From Methanomassiliicoccaceae archaeon (GTDB lineage Archaea; Thermoplasmatota; Thermoplasmata; Methanomassiliicoccales; Methanomethylophilaceae): 16,898 bases of DNA. Shown piece by piece: positions 1 to 8,306 of this stretch; the first letter of the stretch is position 1, and each line of letters starts with the position of its first letter. The notes below the pieces were generated by a model, which saw only the letters and a program-made list of their open reading frames with translations, was not told the origin of the DNA and made no database searches. The DNA lies in the NCBI GenBank assembly GCA_031254685.1, contig JAIRTZ010000139.1, forward strand, positions 1 to 16,898, read 5' to 3'. The position numbers were made by a program, and so were the translations under genes.

Positions 1-572
1 CTGTCGTATGCCGGATCGAGAGTCAATGTGAACGAATATGCGCTTTCGTGCCCAGCGGCCGCGTCACCTGACAGCGCGTGTCCCGTTCCGGGGGTCAGGG
101 TCACTGAGTGGGCGTTGATCGCCAGGCCCTCGACCGTTATCACGATGTCCTCGATCGCGGTAATTGTGTAAACCCCGCCGGACGCAAATATCTCGTTGCC
201 GTTGGCCTTTACGACAGGCACAGAATCTCCGTATGCCGGATCGACGGACAATGTGAACGAGTATGCGCTTCCGTGCTCAGCGGTCGCGTTACCCGATAGC
301 GTGTATCCTGTTCCCAGGGTCAACGTCACGGAATATACATTCTTCGCAATTCCCTCAACTGTGATCGCGATGTCTGTGTATACGGTCACCGTGTATATGC
401 CGGCGGCCGCTTCAATCACATGGCCGTTCGCCTTGACGACAAGGGATGACACATTGTATCCCTGATCCGGATCCACGGTGAATGTGAACGATCCGCCGTG
501 CGGCATGGTCTGTGCGTAATCTGAATCCGGGGTCACTGTGTACCCCTCTCCGGACGGAAGGGTCACGGTATG
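1..572 (-). repeat. Tandem InlB-B-like repeats (76-78 residues each)
   Basis: Three units are visible on the minus strand: 339-572 (78 residues), 111-338 (76 residues) and 1-110 (partial, running off the edge). Shared phrases are SVTLTxGTGYxLSG, SAYSFTLxxDPAY, VPVVKANG and VYTITxxEDIxITVEG. The last two units are also similar at DNA level: 'cgtatgccggatcga' recurs at positions 4 and 231. The pattern fits the divergent InlB B-repeat group of extracellular beta domains. The same repeat type ends the upstream paralogue. Confidence 0.75.
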
Positions 573-3500
573 GTCCGGCATCGGGTCTGCCGGCCTCAGC
601 CCGAACGGCTGGGTGAACGTCTGGCATGCGTACGGTTCGTTCTCGTTGACAGTGAGCACAGCGCGCACATACAGGTCCACGCCCGGCGACGTCAGATCGA
701 TGACCTCGCCCGTGCCTACGATGACACCGTTCGCGGATATCCATTCGATCCTGTCGTAATTGATCGCCTTTATCGTTATCGTCCCGCCCTGTTCGTCCAC
801 CGTGATATCGGTGACCGTCGGCACGGGACCGTTCCTGTTGTACGTCCAGTCGGAACCTGTCTCCTGTCCGGCATTCGGACCGATCGACGCATAGCTGTAC
901 ACGAAGAACTGCCCCTTGTCCATCGCATCCTTCAGGGCCGCGGAGGCGTCCTCCGGGCTCATGTCGGCGACCTCCGGGGGCAGCATGAAGAGATTCACGG
1001 AATATCCCACGGCACCGCCGTGGTTATCGTCGCCGCCGAATCCCCATATCGGGCGGTCCGGCATGCTCTGCGTCAGCATCGCATCCCAGACCGCACGGTC
1101 ATCCGGATGGCGGTCGGTGTAGTTCACGATCTCTATACCGAGAAGTGTCGGATATGTGTCGAACAGCCTGAGGAACCACTTCAGCGAGCCTTCGACGTTC
1201 TGGCCTGCGTTCCACACCCCCGGGTTGAACTCTATCGTGCGTCCGGGATGGGGCAGTATGAACCTCCCCTTCCCTCCGTCGTATGCGGTCGCATACGCCA
1301 GAACGGTAAGCTCGGTCGTTCCGTACGGCGTCCCGTAATGGTCGTTGCCTCCCCCGTTGGGGCTGACATTGGGCACCGTTCCCGGAGTGTGGCCCACAGT
1401 ATCATAGAAATCGGTGAACAGGCTGAGGATGTCGTTCGTCCTCCTTCCGAGCTCGTTGCCGATGATGCTGAACATGCCGTTCGGATATGCGGTTCCGCTG
1501 TACGATACCCAATTGTGGTCCGTTATCGCGAGGAACGTATACCCTGCGGCGAGATACTGATTGGAGACCGTTGTCGGGTTCCCGCTGCCGTCGCTGTTGC
1601 TTGTGTGCGTATGGAAATTCGCCTTGTACCCGTTGTACACATCGAAATCCACGCCCGCGTATGGGTTGTCCACGGTGAACACAGGCACGCTGGACGACGG
1701 CCTGAGGGCCTCGATCGACGCGTTCAGCGAATTGTACGCATATTTGTGCGCATCTCTGCTGTCCTCATGCGTTAACGATCTCGCATCGCTCAGTGCCCTC
1801 TGATATGCGGCGAAGCTTATCGGCGTGTAGTCCCACGCGGTCCTTCCGGCCGCGTCCGCATCCCTTATCGCGTCGGCCAGTTTCGCATATATCGTATCCG
1901 CTTCGTAGCACAGCTGCGCTATCGCGTCCGTTATATCGTTCTTCGCCGCGATGTATGCCGGGTCCCCGGCATCCGGGTCGTTCAGCAGGTCCCATGCGTT
2001 GCCGACAGCCTGCGCAAGAACGGAAAATGACTGCTCGGTGTATATCTCCGGGTCATACGTCAGCGCAAAGAGATACGCATGTTTCAGCTCCGCATATGCC
2101 TGCGAACCCGACGGCATGTACTTGCAGTCGAATTCCGCGGGCGTGCCGAAGTATGTCTTTGCGTTCATCGTATAACCGAGCGCGACGTAGAATTTCGTGT
2201 CCTCGGTCAGCAGTATCGGGGATACGTACTCCGTTACGTTGCTCACCGTGAAATCCCCCGGGACCAGCCTGTAGTATATCTTGCAGTTGGGATTGTTCAC
2301 GTTCGTGCCTGTGCCGGTCTTTCCGAACTCAACGATATCGTCCGGAAGTACGGGTCCCGTCACCGCGACCCCCCTGAGGTCGTAGAGATACGTTTCCGAG
2401 GTTATCGGACCGCCGATGGTTGTCGTCCCCATTAATACGAGATCGACCCTGTGCAGCGCCTCCCTGGGGGCGGTCAGCGAAGAGTCTGTGATATAGCAGA
2501 CCATCCCCGCGCCCCATCCGTAAACGACACGCTGGCTGGACCTCAGCACGGAATCCTCGATGTATGCGATCGGGCTGCCGCCGGTGCAGGTGATCAGGCC
2601 CATTGAGTTGACGTAATTCAGTCTTGACTCTATCGTGCAATTCTCGATGTACAGCCTGGCGGTGCTCCCGGATATCGGGAACCATGGGTTGCTATAGTCT
2701 GCGGATGCGACGCCGTCGCGTATGTGCGTGACGTCCTGGACGACGTTCACATTCCTCAGCGTGAGCTTTCCGCCGTCCACCGTGAGCCTCGTATCGTCCT
2801 TGAACAGCAATGTGTACTGCTGGTTCTTCGCGCTCTTGACGGTCACGTCCATGGCCGGCGATATCATCAGATTCGCCGTACCTGTCAATGCGATGTCATC
2901 CGTAAGCACTATCAGCTCATGCCCGGCCGCGACCGCGGCAATGAGCTCCCCCGGAGTTCCGACGCGGACCCCCTCGGCCACCTCGAGCTGCTCAGCTGCC
3001 GTTCGGATATCATCCGTTGCCGCGATGTACGCGGGATCGCCCGCGGACGGGTCGTTCAGAAGGTCCCATGCGTTGCCGATCGCGATGGCCAGCACATTGT
3101 ACGATTCCTCGGTGTACGGCGTCGGATCGATGTCCAGCGCATCATAGTACGCTTGTTTCAGGTCCTCGTACGCCTGTGATCCGGGAGGCATGTATCTGCA
3201 TCCGATCTCCGCCGGGGCGCCGAAGAATGTCCTTGAGTTCTGTGTCAGGCCTATTGCGACATAGAACATCGTATCCTCCGTGATCGCTATCGGGACCGTA
3301 TACTCTGCGGCCGAGGCCGTTGTGAACTCCCCGGGGGCGTCCGTGTAGTATATCTTATAGTCAGGATCGTTCGCGCCCGTGCCTGTCTTTTCGAACTCGG
3401 CGTACTGTCCCGGAAGGGATGGTCCCTTTGCGGACGCGTTCCTGAAATCGTAAACGAATGCGTCGGAGCTGTTCGAGCTGAACACAGTCGAACCGTTCAC

Positions 3501-5201
3501 TATGAAACTCCCTCTGTAGAATGCCACACCTGCCGACGGGCATATGACCGTTGTATCGGTGAGACTGAACACTGAGTCTGACGATGAACCGTATAGGGCG
3601 CGCTGATTCGAGACGATCGTTGAATCCTCTATGTATACGTAGGTCAGGCTGGAGGTCGTCGAATTGATCAGCCCGGTCGAGCCGGAAAGGATCCTTTCGG
3701 ATTCGATCGTGCAGCCGTAGATGCGCAATACCGCACCGGCCGTGTTCACCGCGATGCATTGGGCGCCGGTGTTGGATGCGTCCATTATCACGTTGATGTC
3801 CCTCAGCGTCAGCTTTCCCCTCACCTCAAGCCTTGTGCTGTCCTTGAACGTTATTGTATAATTCTTGCTCACAGGGCTCTGGATCGTCACGTCCGCGGTC
3901 GATGATACTCCCGGGCTCATACTGCCGGTCATGACTATGTCGGCGGTGAGCACTATCAGTCCGCGTCCGGCCGTGACCGCGGCGAGCAGTTCTTCGGCCG
4001 TTCCCACACCGTATTCTGATGATACCTCAAGCTGCGCAATGGCTGCCGCGATGTCCGCGGCGGCCGCAAGATAGACCTCATCGGCCGCGCCGGGGCCGTT
4101 CAGGAGACCCAGCGCGGTGCCCAGCGCGGCAGCCAATACCGCGTACGAACCTCCGGTGTACGGCAGCGGGTCGATCGCCGCTGCGTATGCATACGCATGT
4201 CCGAGTTTTTCGAGCGCTGTGATGCCGGTCATTCCGAAAACGCATTCGATCTCGGCGGGTGTGCTGAAATATGTCTTGGCGTTCTTCGTATGCCCCACAG
4301 CAACGTAGAATGTCGTGTCATTGGCTATCGGCACCGGGGATGTGTACTCGGTCGCCGACACCGATGTGAAGCTCCCGGGAATGAGGCTGTAATATATCTT
4401 ATAGTCGGGAGATCCCACGAATGCGCCCGGACCTGTCTTTTCAAATTCGGCGAATTCCCCGGGAGCGGACGGGCCTTTTACCGATATGCCTCTGAAATCG
4501 TAGAGATATGCGTCCGCGCTGTACGTGTTGCCGAACGTCGTCGTCCCTTGTATTATGAAGTCCCCTCTGTAAAGGACGTCCCTGTTGCACAGTATCGTCG
4601 TGTTCGTGAGATAGCAGACCAATCCTGCGGACATCCCGTAGACCGCGCGCTGGCTTGATATCAGTGTCGAATCCTCGATGTACATCGTCGGTGTGCCGCT
4701 GTTCCTCGTGATCAGTCCTGTGGATGAATACGAGATGTAGGTCAGTTTGGATTCGATCGTGCAGTCGTATACCGAGAGTACAGTGGAACTCCCGCTTATC
4801 ATGAACCAATGGTAGGTCGGGTCCGAACCGTCGCGCACATGCGCCGCGTCCTGAACAACATTGATGTCCCTCAGCGTGAGCCTGCCGCCCTCTTGCACCA
4901 GCCGCGTATCGTCCTTGAACAATATCGTATATCTCTTGCCCTCTTCGCTCTGTATCGTGATGTCCCTGCCCGAGGTTATCCTCAGGATGGAGTCATCCGT
5001 CAGAGTGATGTTGTCTGTTATCACAATGAGGTTCTGTCCCGCGGCCACGGCCGCGATCAGAGCCTCCGGTGTGCTCACATCCTCAGGCGCTCCCAATGTC
5101 TGCTGTCCGTTCTCGGATGCGGACGGTATGAACATCATGTACGGCGCGAAAAGCATTGCGAATGCTATTATCATTGAAACGGCGAATCTTGCCCTCTGCA
5201 T
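1..5201 (-). CDS. Giant secreted modular adhesin-like protein with embedded PHP phosphoesterase domain (C-terminus outside window)
   Basis: One uninterrupted minus-strand frame starts at ATG 5201-5199 and is still open at the left edge (at least 1733 codons). Residues 1 to ~31 are a signal peptide (basic MQRAR, then a hydrophobic stretch ending near IPSAS). Three ~350-residue modules follow (about 36-393, 394-739, 740-1097). Each has a Thr/Ser/Ile-rich beta-helix-like region, a chitobiase-C-terminal-like segment (YKIYY...TFYVAVG) and a FIVAR-like helical segment. A fourth helical segment covers ~1098-1169. A PHP domain lies at ~1175-1437, a beta-rich segment at ~1455-1538, and InlB-B-like repeats of 76-78 residues run from ~1544 to the edge. 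It should be exported and cell-surface or extracellular, with an adhesive scaffold displaying a metal-dependent phosphoesterase. The start is supported by SD-like GAGGGA at 5206-5211 and a TATA box at 5266-5275. Domain names are recognised by eye; the substrate and anchoring mode are unknown. The paralogue upstream lacks the PHP domain. Confidence 0.9.
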   Translation of the reverse strand, partial: MQRARFAVSMIIAFAMLFAPYMMFIPSASENGQQTLGAPEDVSTPEALIAAVAAGQNLIVITDNITLTDDSILRITSGRDITIQSEEGKRYTILFKDDTRLVQEGGRLTLRDINVVQDAAHVRDGSDPTYHWFMISGSSTVLSVYDCTIESKLTYISYSSTGLITRNSGTPTMYIEDSTLISSQRAVYGMSAGLVCYLTNTTILCNRDVLYRGDFIIQGTTTFGNTYSADAYLYDFRGISVKGPSAPGEFAEFEKTGPGAFVGSPDYKIYYSLIPGSFTSVSATEYTSPVPIANDTTFYVAVGHTKNAKTYFSTPAEIECVFGMTGITALEKLGHAYAYAAAIDPLPYTGGSYAVLAAALGTALGLLNGPGAADEVYLAAAADIAAAIAQLEVSSEYGVGTAEELLAAVTAGRGLIVLTADIVMTGSMSPGVSSTADVTIQSPVSKNYTITFKDSTRLEVRGKLTLRDINVIMDASNTGAQCIAVNTAGAVLRIYGCTIESERILSGSTGLINSTTSSLTYVYIEDSTIVSNQRALYGSSSDSVFSLTDTTVICPSAGVAFYRGSFIVNGSTVFSSNSSDAFVYDFRNASAKGPSLPGQYAEFEKTGTGANDPDYKIYYTDAPGEFTTASAAEYTVPIAITEDTMFYVAIGLTQNSRTFFGAPAEIGCRYMPPGSQAYEDLKQAYYDALDIDPTPYTEESYNVLAIAIGNAWDLLNDPSAGDPAYIAATDDIRTAAEQLEVAEGVRVGTPGELIAAVAAGHELIVLTDDIALTGTANLMISPAMDVTVKSAKNQQYTLLFKDDTRLTVDGGKLTLRNVNVVQDVTHIRDGVASADYSNPWFPISGSTARLYIENCTIESRLNYVNSMGLITCTGGSPIAYIEDSVLRSSQRVVYGWGAGMVCYITDSSLTAPREALHRVDLVLMGTTTIGGPITSETYLYDLRGVAVTGPVLPDDIVEFGKTGTGTNVNNPNCKIYYRLVPGDFTVSNVTEYVSPILLTEDTKFYVALGYTMNAKTYFGTPAEFDCKYMPSGSQAYAELKHAYLFALTYDPEIYTEQSFSVLAQAVGNAWDLLNDPDAGDPAYIAAKNDITDAIAQLCYEADTIYAKLADAIRDADAAGRTAWDYTPISFAAYQRALSDARSLTHEDSRDAHKYAYNSLNASIEALRPSSSVPVFTVDNPYAGVDFDVYNGYKANFHTHTSNSDGSGNPTTVSNQYLAAGYTFLAITDHNWVSYSGTAYPNGMFSIIGNELGRRTNDILSLFTDFYDTVGHTPGTVPNVSPNGGGNDHYGTPYGTTELTVLAYATAYDGGKGRFILPHPGRTIEFNPGVWNAGQNVEGSLKWFLRLFDTYPTLLGIEIVNYTDRHPDDRAVWDAMLTQSMPDRPIWGFGGDDNHGGAVGYSVNLFMLPPEVADMSPEDASAALKDAMDKGQFFVYSYASIGPNAGQETGSDWTYNRNGPVPTVTDITVDEQGGTITIKAINYDRIEWISANGVIVGTGEVIDLTSPGVDLYVRAVLTVNENEPYACQTFTQPFGLRPADPMPDHTVTLPSGEGYTVTPDSDYAQTMPHGGSFTFTVDPDQGYNVSSLVVKANGHVIEAAAGIYTVTVYTDIAITVEGIAKNVYSVTLTLGTGYTLSGNATAEHGSAYSFTLSVDPAYGDSVPVVKANGNEIFASGGVYTITAIEDIVITVEGLAINAHSVTLTPGTGHALSGDAAAGHESAYSFTLTLDPAYD
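891..1679 (-). other. PHP-family (CehA/McbA-like) phosphoesterase domain within the giant protein
   Basis: Encodes residues ~1175-1437 of the 1-5201 protein. The metal-binding motifs expected of PHP enzymes appear in order: FHTHTSNSDG (H1197, H1199, D1204), TDHN (D1228, H1229), GNELG (E1250), LPHPGR (H1318), GIEIVNY (E1357) and GDDNHGG (D1392, H1394). No core ligand appears to be lost, so the domain is predicted to be catalytically competent with two or three divalent metals. A beta-rich segment follows (bases ~591-840) with an ISANG...VDLYVRA pattern; this type of segment commonly trails secreted PHP proteins. The family hydrolyses phosphoesters and related bonds. The actual substrate here cannot be read from sequence. 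Confidence 0.8.
1911..5096 (-). repeat. Three tandem ~350-residue adhesin modules (beta-helix / CHB-like / FIVAR-like)
   Basis: Copies lie at about 4023-5096, 2985-4022 and 1911-2984. Each opens with a (V)GTxxELxAAV...LIV(L/I)TDxI pattern. Next come TLRDINV-type strands and repeated phrases such as CTIES, YIEDS and SSQRAVYG. Each copy then has a KIYY...FYVAxG segment and a helical segment with YTxxSxxVLAxAxGxAxxLLN. Copies two and three share a near-identical stretch in their FIVAR-like part: 29 of 30 bases match between 1976-2005 and 3050-3079. This suggests recent internal duplication or gene conversion. Boundaries are approximate. Confidence 0.75.
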
Positions 5202-5275
5202 ATCTCTCCCTCACTTACCCCGGTGCCTGCAGACACCGGATATCTCCGGAATCAGTATACCGAAGATTTATATAA
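5202..5275 (-). promoter_or_regulatory. Promoter, leader and overlapping inverted repeats of the giant PHP gene
   Basis: On the minus strand a TATA box (TTATATAAAT, complement of 5266-5275) sits about 65 bp before the ATG. This predicts transcription starting near 5243 and a ~42-nt leader. SD-like GAGGGA is the complement of 5206-5211, four bases from the ATG at the usual side. The leader holds a perfect 6-bp inverted repeat, CCGGTG 5220-5225 with CACCGG 5234-5239 (8-nt loop). A second inverted repeat, CCGGA 5236-5240 with TCCGG 5245-5249, shares bases with it and straddles the predicted start. Confidence 0.55.
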
Positions 5276-5339
5276 TATGGCAGGGAGGGCGCGGTGAGCC
5301 AGAATGCCGCCGCGGTATGCAGCGCGACCTTCCTTGGAA

Positions 5340-5388
5340 CTGAAAATAAAAACTGTGAAAGGGTTTCATACGGGCGTCCGCCGCCCGT
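5340..5388 (-). terminator. Hairpin plus U-rich terminator after the 961-aa secreted protein gene
   Basis: A perfect 7-bp stem is formed by ACGGGCG 5370-5376 and CGCCCGT 5382-5388 with a 5-nt loop. It lies 12 bases beyond the stop of the minus-strand gene ending at 5401. Reading leftward it is followed by T-rich sequence, including a T5 run and TTTT within 5340-5356. The hairpin and U-tract are oriented for the minus strand and separate the two adhesin genes into distinct transcripts. Confidence 0.6.
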
Positions 5389-5400
5389 GTGCGCGACCGC

Positions 5401-8286
5401 TCAGACCTTGACGTTCCCGTTGCCGTTGTTGGTGCCGCCGTTGTTGCCGGAGTTCCCGTTCCCGTTGTTACCGGAGTTCCCGTTGCCGTTGTTGCCGGAG
5501 TTCCCGTTCCCGTTGTTGCCCGAGTTCCCGTTGCCGTTGTTACCGGAGTTCCCGTTGCCCGAGTTCCCGTTGCCGTTGTTGCCTCCGCCGTTGTGCTGAA
5601 TGGCGACCGTCACCGTCAGGTTGTCCGGCACCTCGGAGATCGTGTATACTCCTCCTGCCTGGGATATCTCGACATCGTTCACTTTCACTACGAGCGTTGA
5701 GACATCATACCCTCCGGCGACCGTGACCGAGAACGAGTATGCGCCGCCGTGCACCGCCATCGGTGCCCCGGACAGCGTGACCCCGGCGGTCGGTGCCATC
5801 ATTACCTTGTAGATGTTCAGTTCGACGCCGTCCACGGTTATGACCGTGTCATCTGCCATTACCGTCATGTAAACGCCTCCCTGATCTGCCAGGACAACGC
5901 CGTTCGCCATCACGACCGGGACGGACAGATCGTATCCGTACTCAAGCTTGAGCGTGAACACGTACAGGCTGCCGTACCTTGCCGACGACGCCCCGTTCAA
6001 TACGTATCCGGTCCCCTGGGTCAGCGTCACGCTGTAGTTGTTCAGCGTCACCCCGTCTACGGTTACCACTATGTTCTCTGTCACCGTCACTGTGTATACT
6101 CCCTGATAGGGGTACACGATCATGCCGTTCGCCCTGACCACCGGTACGGACTTGTTATAGTGCTGCTCGTAGTTGATGATGAACGAGAACTCGGTCCCGA
6201 ATTCTATGAATGATGCCGACACACTGTACGGCACCGCGGCGAAGCCCGTCCCGAACGGGAGCTCCACGTTGTATGTCGGTCCGGCGTCCGCATCCACATA
6301 TTTGCACGCTACCCCCATGGGTGCGCTGAAATAGGTCTTCGAGTTCAGCGTGTATCCGATCGCGACGTAGATCGTCGTATCCCCGGATATCGTTATCGGG
6401 GATGTGTATTCAACGGCCGTGTATCTGAACGCGGGGTCGAAGCTGTAGTATATCTTGTATTCCGAGCTTAACTGGCTTATCCCTCTGCCCGCTTTTTCGA
6501 GCACGATCTCGCAATTGGCGGACGGGACGACCGCGACCGCCGCCCCAACGAAGTTGTAGACGTTCGCGTTCCCGTACGAAGTGACGGTCGTCGATCCCGA
6601 GAGAATGAAGTCGGCCCCGTACAGGGAGTCCGACGAACAGTTCACAACCGAGTCTATGATGTAGCATGTGACCCCTTCCTGACCGAACACCGCGTACTTG
6701 TTCGAGATGAGCCTTACATTTTCCATGTAGACCACGGTCCCGCTGCCGGTGAACGTTATCAGGCCCATCGGTCCGGTGTATTCGCACCAGGACTGGACCA
6801 CGCTGTTGTTCAGGTACACGTTGTTGTAATCGCCGGTGACCGCGAACCACGGGTTGTCAGCCTGCTGCGGGTCGTTGCCGTTGCTGGACTGATGGTCCGA
6901 GTATTGCAGGAGGTTGATGTTTATCAGGCTCAGATTGCCGTCTACCACCAGCCGCGTCGCCTCTGTGAACACTATCGTGTGCTGCAGGGTCCCTATGCTC
7001 CTTATCATGACATCCTTGGACTCGTCGATCACCAGGACGGCGCTGCCTGCCAGGAATATGTCGTCCGTGACCAGGATGGACTCATATCCGTCCGAGACCG
7101 CATCGATCAGCTCGCCGGGGGTCCCGACACTGATACCGTCGTGCACCCTGAGATTCGCCACGGCGTCAAGTATGACGTCACGCGCCGCAATATAATCGCT
7201 GTCATCGGAGTCTATGTTCTGTATGACGCTCATCGCATACGCGAGCGCTCCTTTCAGCGCAGTGTACGAACTGGTGGTGTACGGCCGGGGGCCTATAGCC
7301 ATTGCGTTGTCATATGCTTCGACGAGCATCTCAAAGGCGGATGCCTCATAGATGCAGTCGAACTTCATCGGTGTGCTGAAGTATGTTTTCGAGTTTACCG
7401 TAATGCCCATCGCAACATAGAATGTCGTGTCCGCGGTCATCCTTATCGGGTCCAGATATTCTGTTGCCGTTTCCAGTGTGAACGCTCCTGGGCTCAGGCG
7501 GTAGTAGATCATGCAGTTCGGGTTCACGTTGGCGCCGGTGATGATGAATTCGGCGGCGTTCCCGGGGGCTGCCGGACCGGTTATGGTCATTCCTCTGAAG
7601 TCGTAGATGATTGCGCCGGCACCCACTTCGGAGCTGATCGTCGTCGTTCCCTGCAGTATGAAGTCTGCCGCGAACAGAGATTCAGAAGGACATATCACGG
7701 CCGTGTCGGTAAGGTAGCATGCCATCCCTACGGCCTGACCGTTGATGGCGCGCTGGTTAGCGATGAGTGTCGAACTGTCAACGTATATCGTGGGCGTTCC
7801 GCCGAGACGTGTGATCAATCCCATCGAACCGCCGTAAACCGCCTCGGATACGATCTCACAGCCGTTTATCGACAGCACCGAATTGGCGTTCACACCGAAC
7901 CATGCGTTCCCTATGCCCGTCGTATAGTTATGATCCGCGTCCTGTGTCAGCACCAGATCGTTCAGCGTCAGATTGCCGGAGACGATGATACGCGCATTGT
8001 CCGTCAGGCGCAAGGTGCATACCTTTCCTCCTCCGATTATAGTGATGTCCGCATCCGGCGCGATCGCCAGGATCGTGTTGCCCGTCAGGACAATGTCGTT
8101 CCTGAGCACGATCGGGCTCTTGCCCTCATTGACGGCGGCGATAAGTTCATCAGAGTTACTTACGTCCTCGGACGCTCCTAATGTGTAAGACTCCTCTCCT
8201 GATGATGACGGTACGAACGCCGTGAACGCGATCAGCAACGCCGCTAATACAGCCACCATTGAGAATAAGATTTTCCTGTTGCGCAT
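5401..8286 (-). CDS. Secreted modular adhesin-like protein with Asn/Gly/Ser-rich tail, paralogue of the PHP-containing protein
   Basis: 961 residues on the minus strand. Residues 1 to ~30 form a signal peptide (MRNRK, a hydrophobic core, then FVPSSSG). The mature N-terminus (YTLGASEDVS) closely parallels that of the neighbouring giant protein (QTLGAPEDVS). Two beta-helix-like modules follow: ~37-384, ending in a FIVAR-like helical segment, and ~385-673, without one. Each has a chitobiase-C-terminal-like IYY...FYVAxG segment. Three ~75-residue InlB-B-like repeats occupy ~674-898, and the rest is an Asn/Gly/Ser tail ending in GNVKV. No transmembrane segment, LPXTG-like motif or PHP domain is visible, so it is probably secreted or held by another surface component. 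It should act as an extracellular adhesive or binding protein; the ligand is unknown. Strand, repeats and N-terminus indicate a tandem duplication with the gene downstream. Confidence 0.9.
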   Translation of the reverse strand: MRNRKILFSMVAVLAALLIAFTAFVPSSSGEESYTLGASEDVSNSDELIAAVNEGKSPIVLRNDIVLTGNTILAIAPDADITIIGGGKVCTLRLTDNARIIVSGNLTLNDLVLTQDADHNYTTGIGNAWFGVNANSVLSINGCEIVSEAVYGGSMGLITRLGGTPTIYVDSSTLIANQRAINGQAVGMACYLTDTAVICPSESLFAADFILQGTTTISSEVGAGAIIYDFRGMTITGPAAPGNAAEFIITGANVNPNCMIYYRLSPGAFTLETATEYLDPIRMTADTTFYVAMGITVNSKTYFSTPMKFDCIYEASAFEMLVEAYDNAMAIGPRPYTTSSYTALKGALAYAMSVIQNIDSDDSDYIAARDVILDAVANLRVHDGISVGTPGELIDAVSDGYESILVTDDIFLAGSAVLVIDESKDVMIRSIGTLQHTIVFTEATRLVVDGNLSLININLLQYSDHQSSNGNDPQQADNPWFAVTGDYNNVYLNNSVVQSWCEYTGPMGLITFTGSGTVVYMENVRLISNKYAVFGQEGVTCYIIDSVVNCSSDSLYGADFILSGSTTVTSYGNANVYNFVGAAVAVVPSANCEIVLEKAGRGISQLSSEYKIYYSFDPAFRYTAVEYTSPITISGDTTIYVAIGYTLNSKTYFSAPMGVACKYVDADAGPTYNVELPFGTGFAAVPYSVSASFIEFGTEFSFIINYEQHYNKSVPVVRANGMIVYPYQGVYTVTVTENIVVTVDGVTLNNYSVTLTQGTGYVLNGASSARYGSLYVFTLKLEYGYDLSVPVVMANGVVLADQGGVYMTVMADDTVITVDGVELNIYKVMMAPTAGVTLSGAPMAVHGGAYSFSVTVAGGYDVSTLVVKVNDVEISQAGGVYTISEVPDNLTVTVAIQHNGGGNNGNGNSGNGNSGNNGNGNSGNNGNGNSGNNGNGNSGNNGNGNSGNNGGTNNGNGNVKV
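5430..5592 (-). repeat. 24-bp tandem repeat encoding an Asn/Gly/Ser tail
   Basis: About five copies of a 24-base unit encode the octapeptide GNNGNGNS. One shortened 15-base unit (GNGNS) and a diverged end complete the C-terminal ~60 residues of the 961-aa protein. Units alternate between closely related variants (GTTGCC versus GTTCCC, GTTGTTGCC versus GTTGTTACC on the plus strand). There are no spacers, so it is a coding minisatellite and not a CRISPR array. Copy number is likely to vary between strains through slippage. Confidence 0.85.
5593..6267 (-). repeat. Three ~75-residue InlB-B-like repeats in the 961-aa protein
   Basis: Approximate units are 6043-6267, 5818-6042 and 5593-5817, 225 bases each. 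Shared phrases include SVPVV(R/M)ANG, GVYTVTVTENIVVTVDGV and NNYSVTLTQGTGYVLNG. They correspond to the repeats at the visible end of the giant neighbour (1-572). Confidence 0.7.
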
Positions 8287-8306
8287 TGTGTTTCCCTTCT
8301 TTACTA

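Noticed and set aside
570..1775. Plus-strand open frame of 401 codons opposite the giant gene
   Set aside because: It is Arg/Val-rich with no recognisable domain and lies wholly antisense to the PHP-domain coding frame, which has clear motifs. It is a shadow of the high-GC codon pattern.
5430..5592. Possible CRISPR array from regularly spaced short repeats
   Set aside because: The units are directly adjacent with no unique spacers, and they stay in a coding frame.
5294..5599. Plus-strand Pro/Leu/Phe-rich repeat protein (LLPEFPLP units)
   Set aside because: It is the antisense reading of the 24-bp minisatellite encoding the Asn/Gly/Ser tail. The minus frame has a signal peptide, a full-length context and a terminator after its stop.
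6892..8181. Plus-strand open frame of 429 codons opposite the 961-aa gene
   Set aside because: Composition is atypical (Arg, His, Val) with no domain, and it is antisense to well-supported repeats. No promoter or SD is seen.
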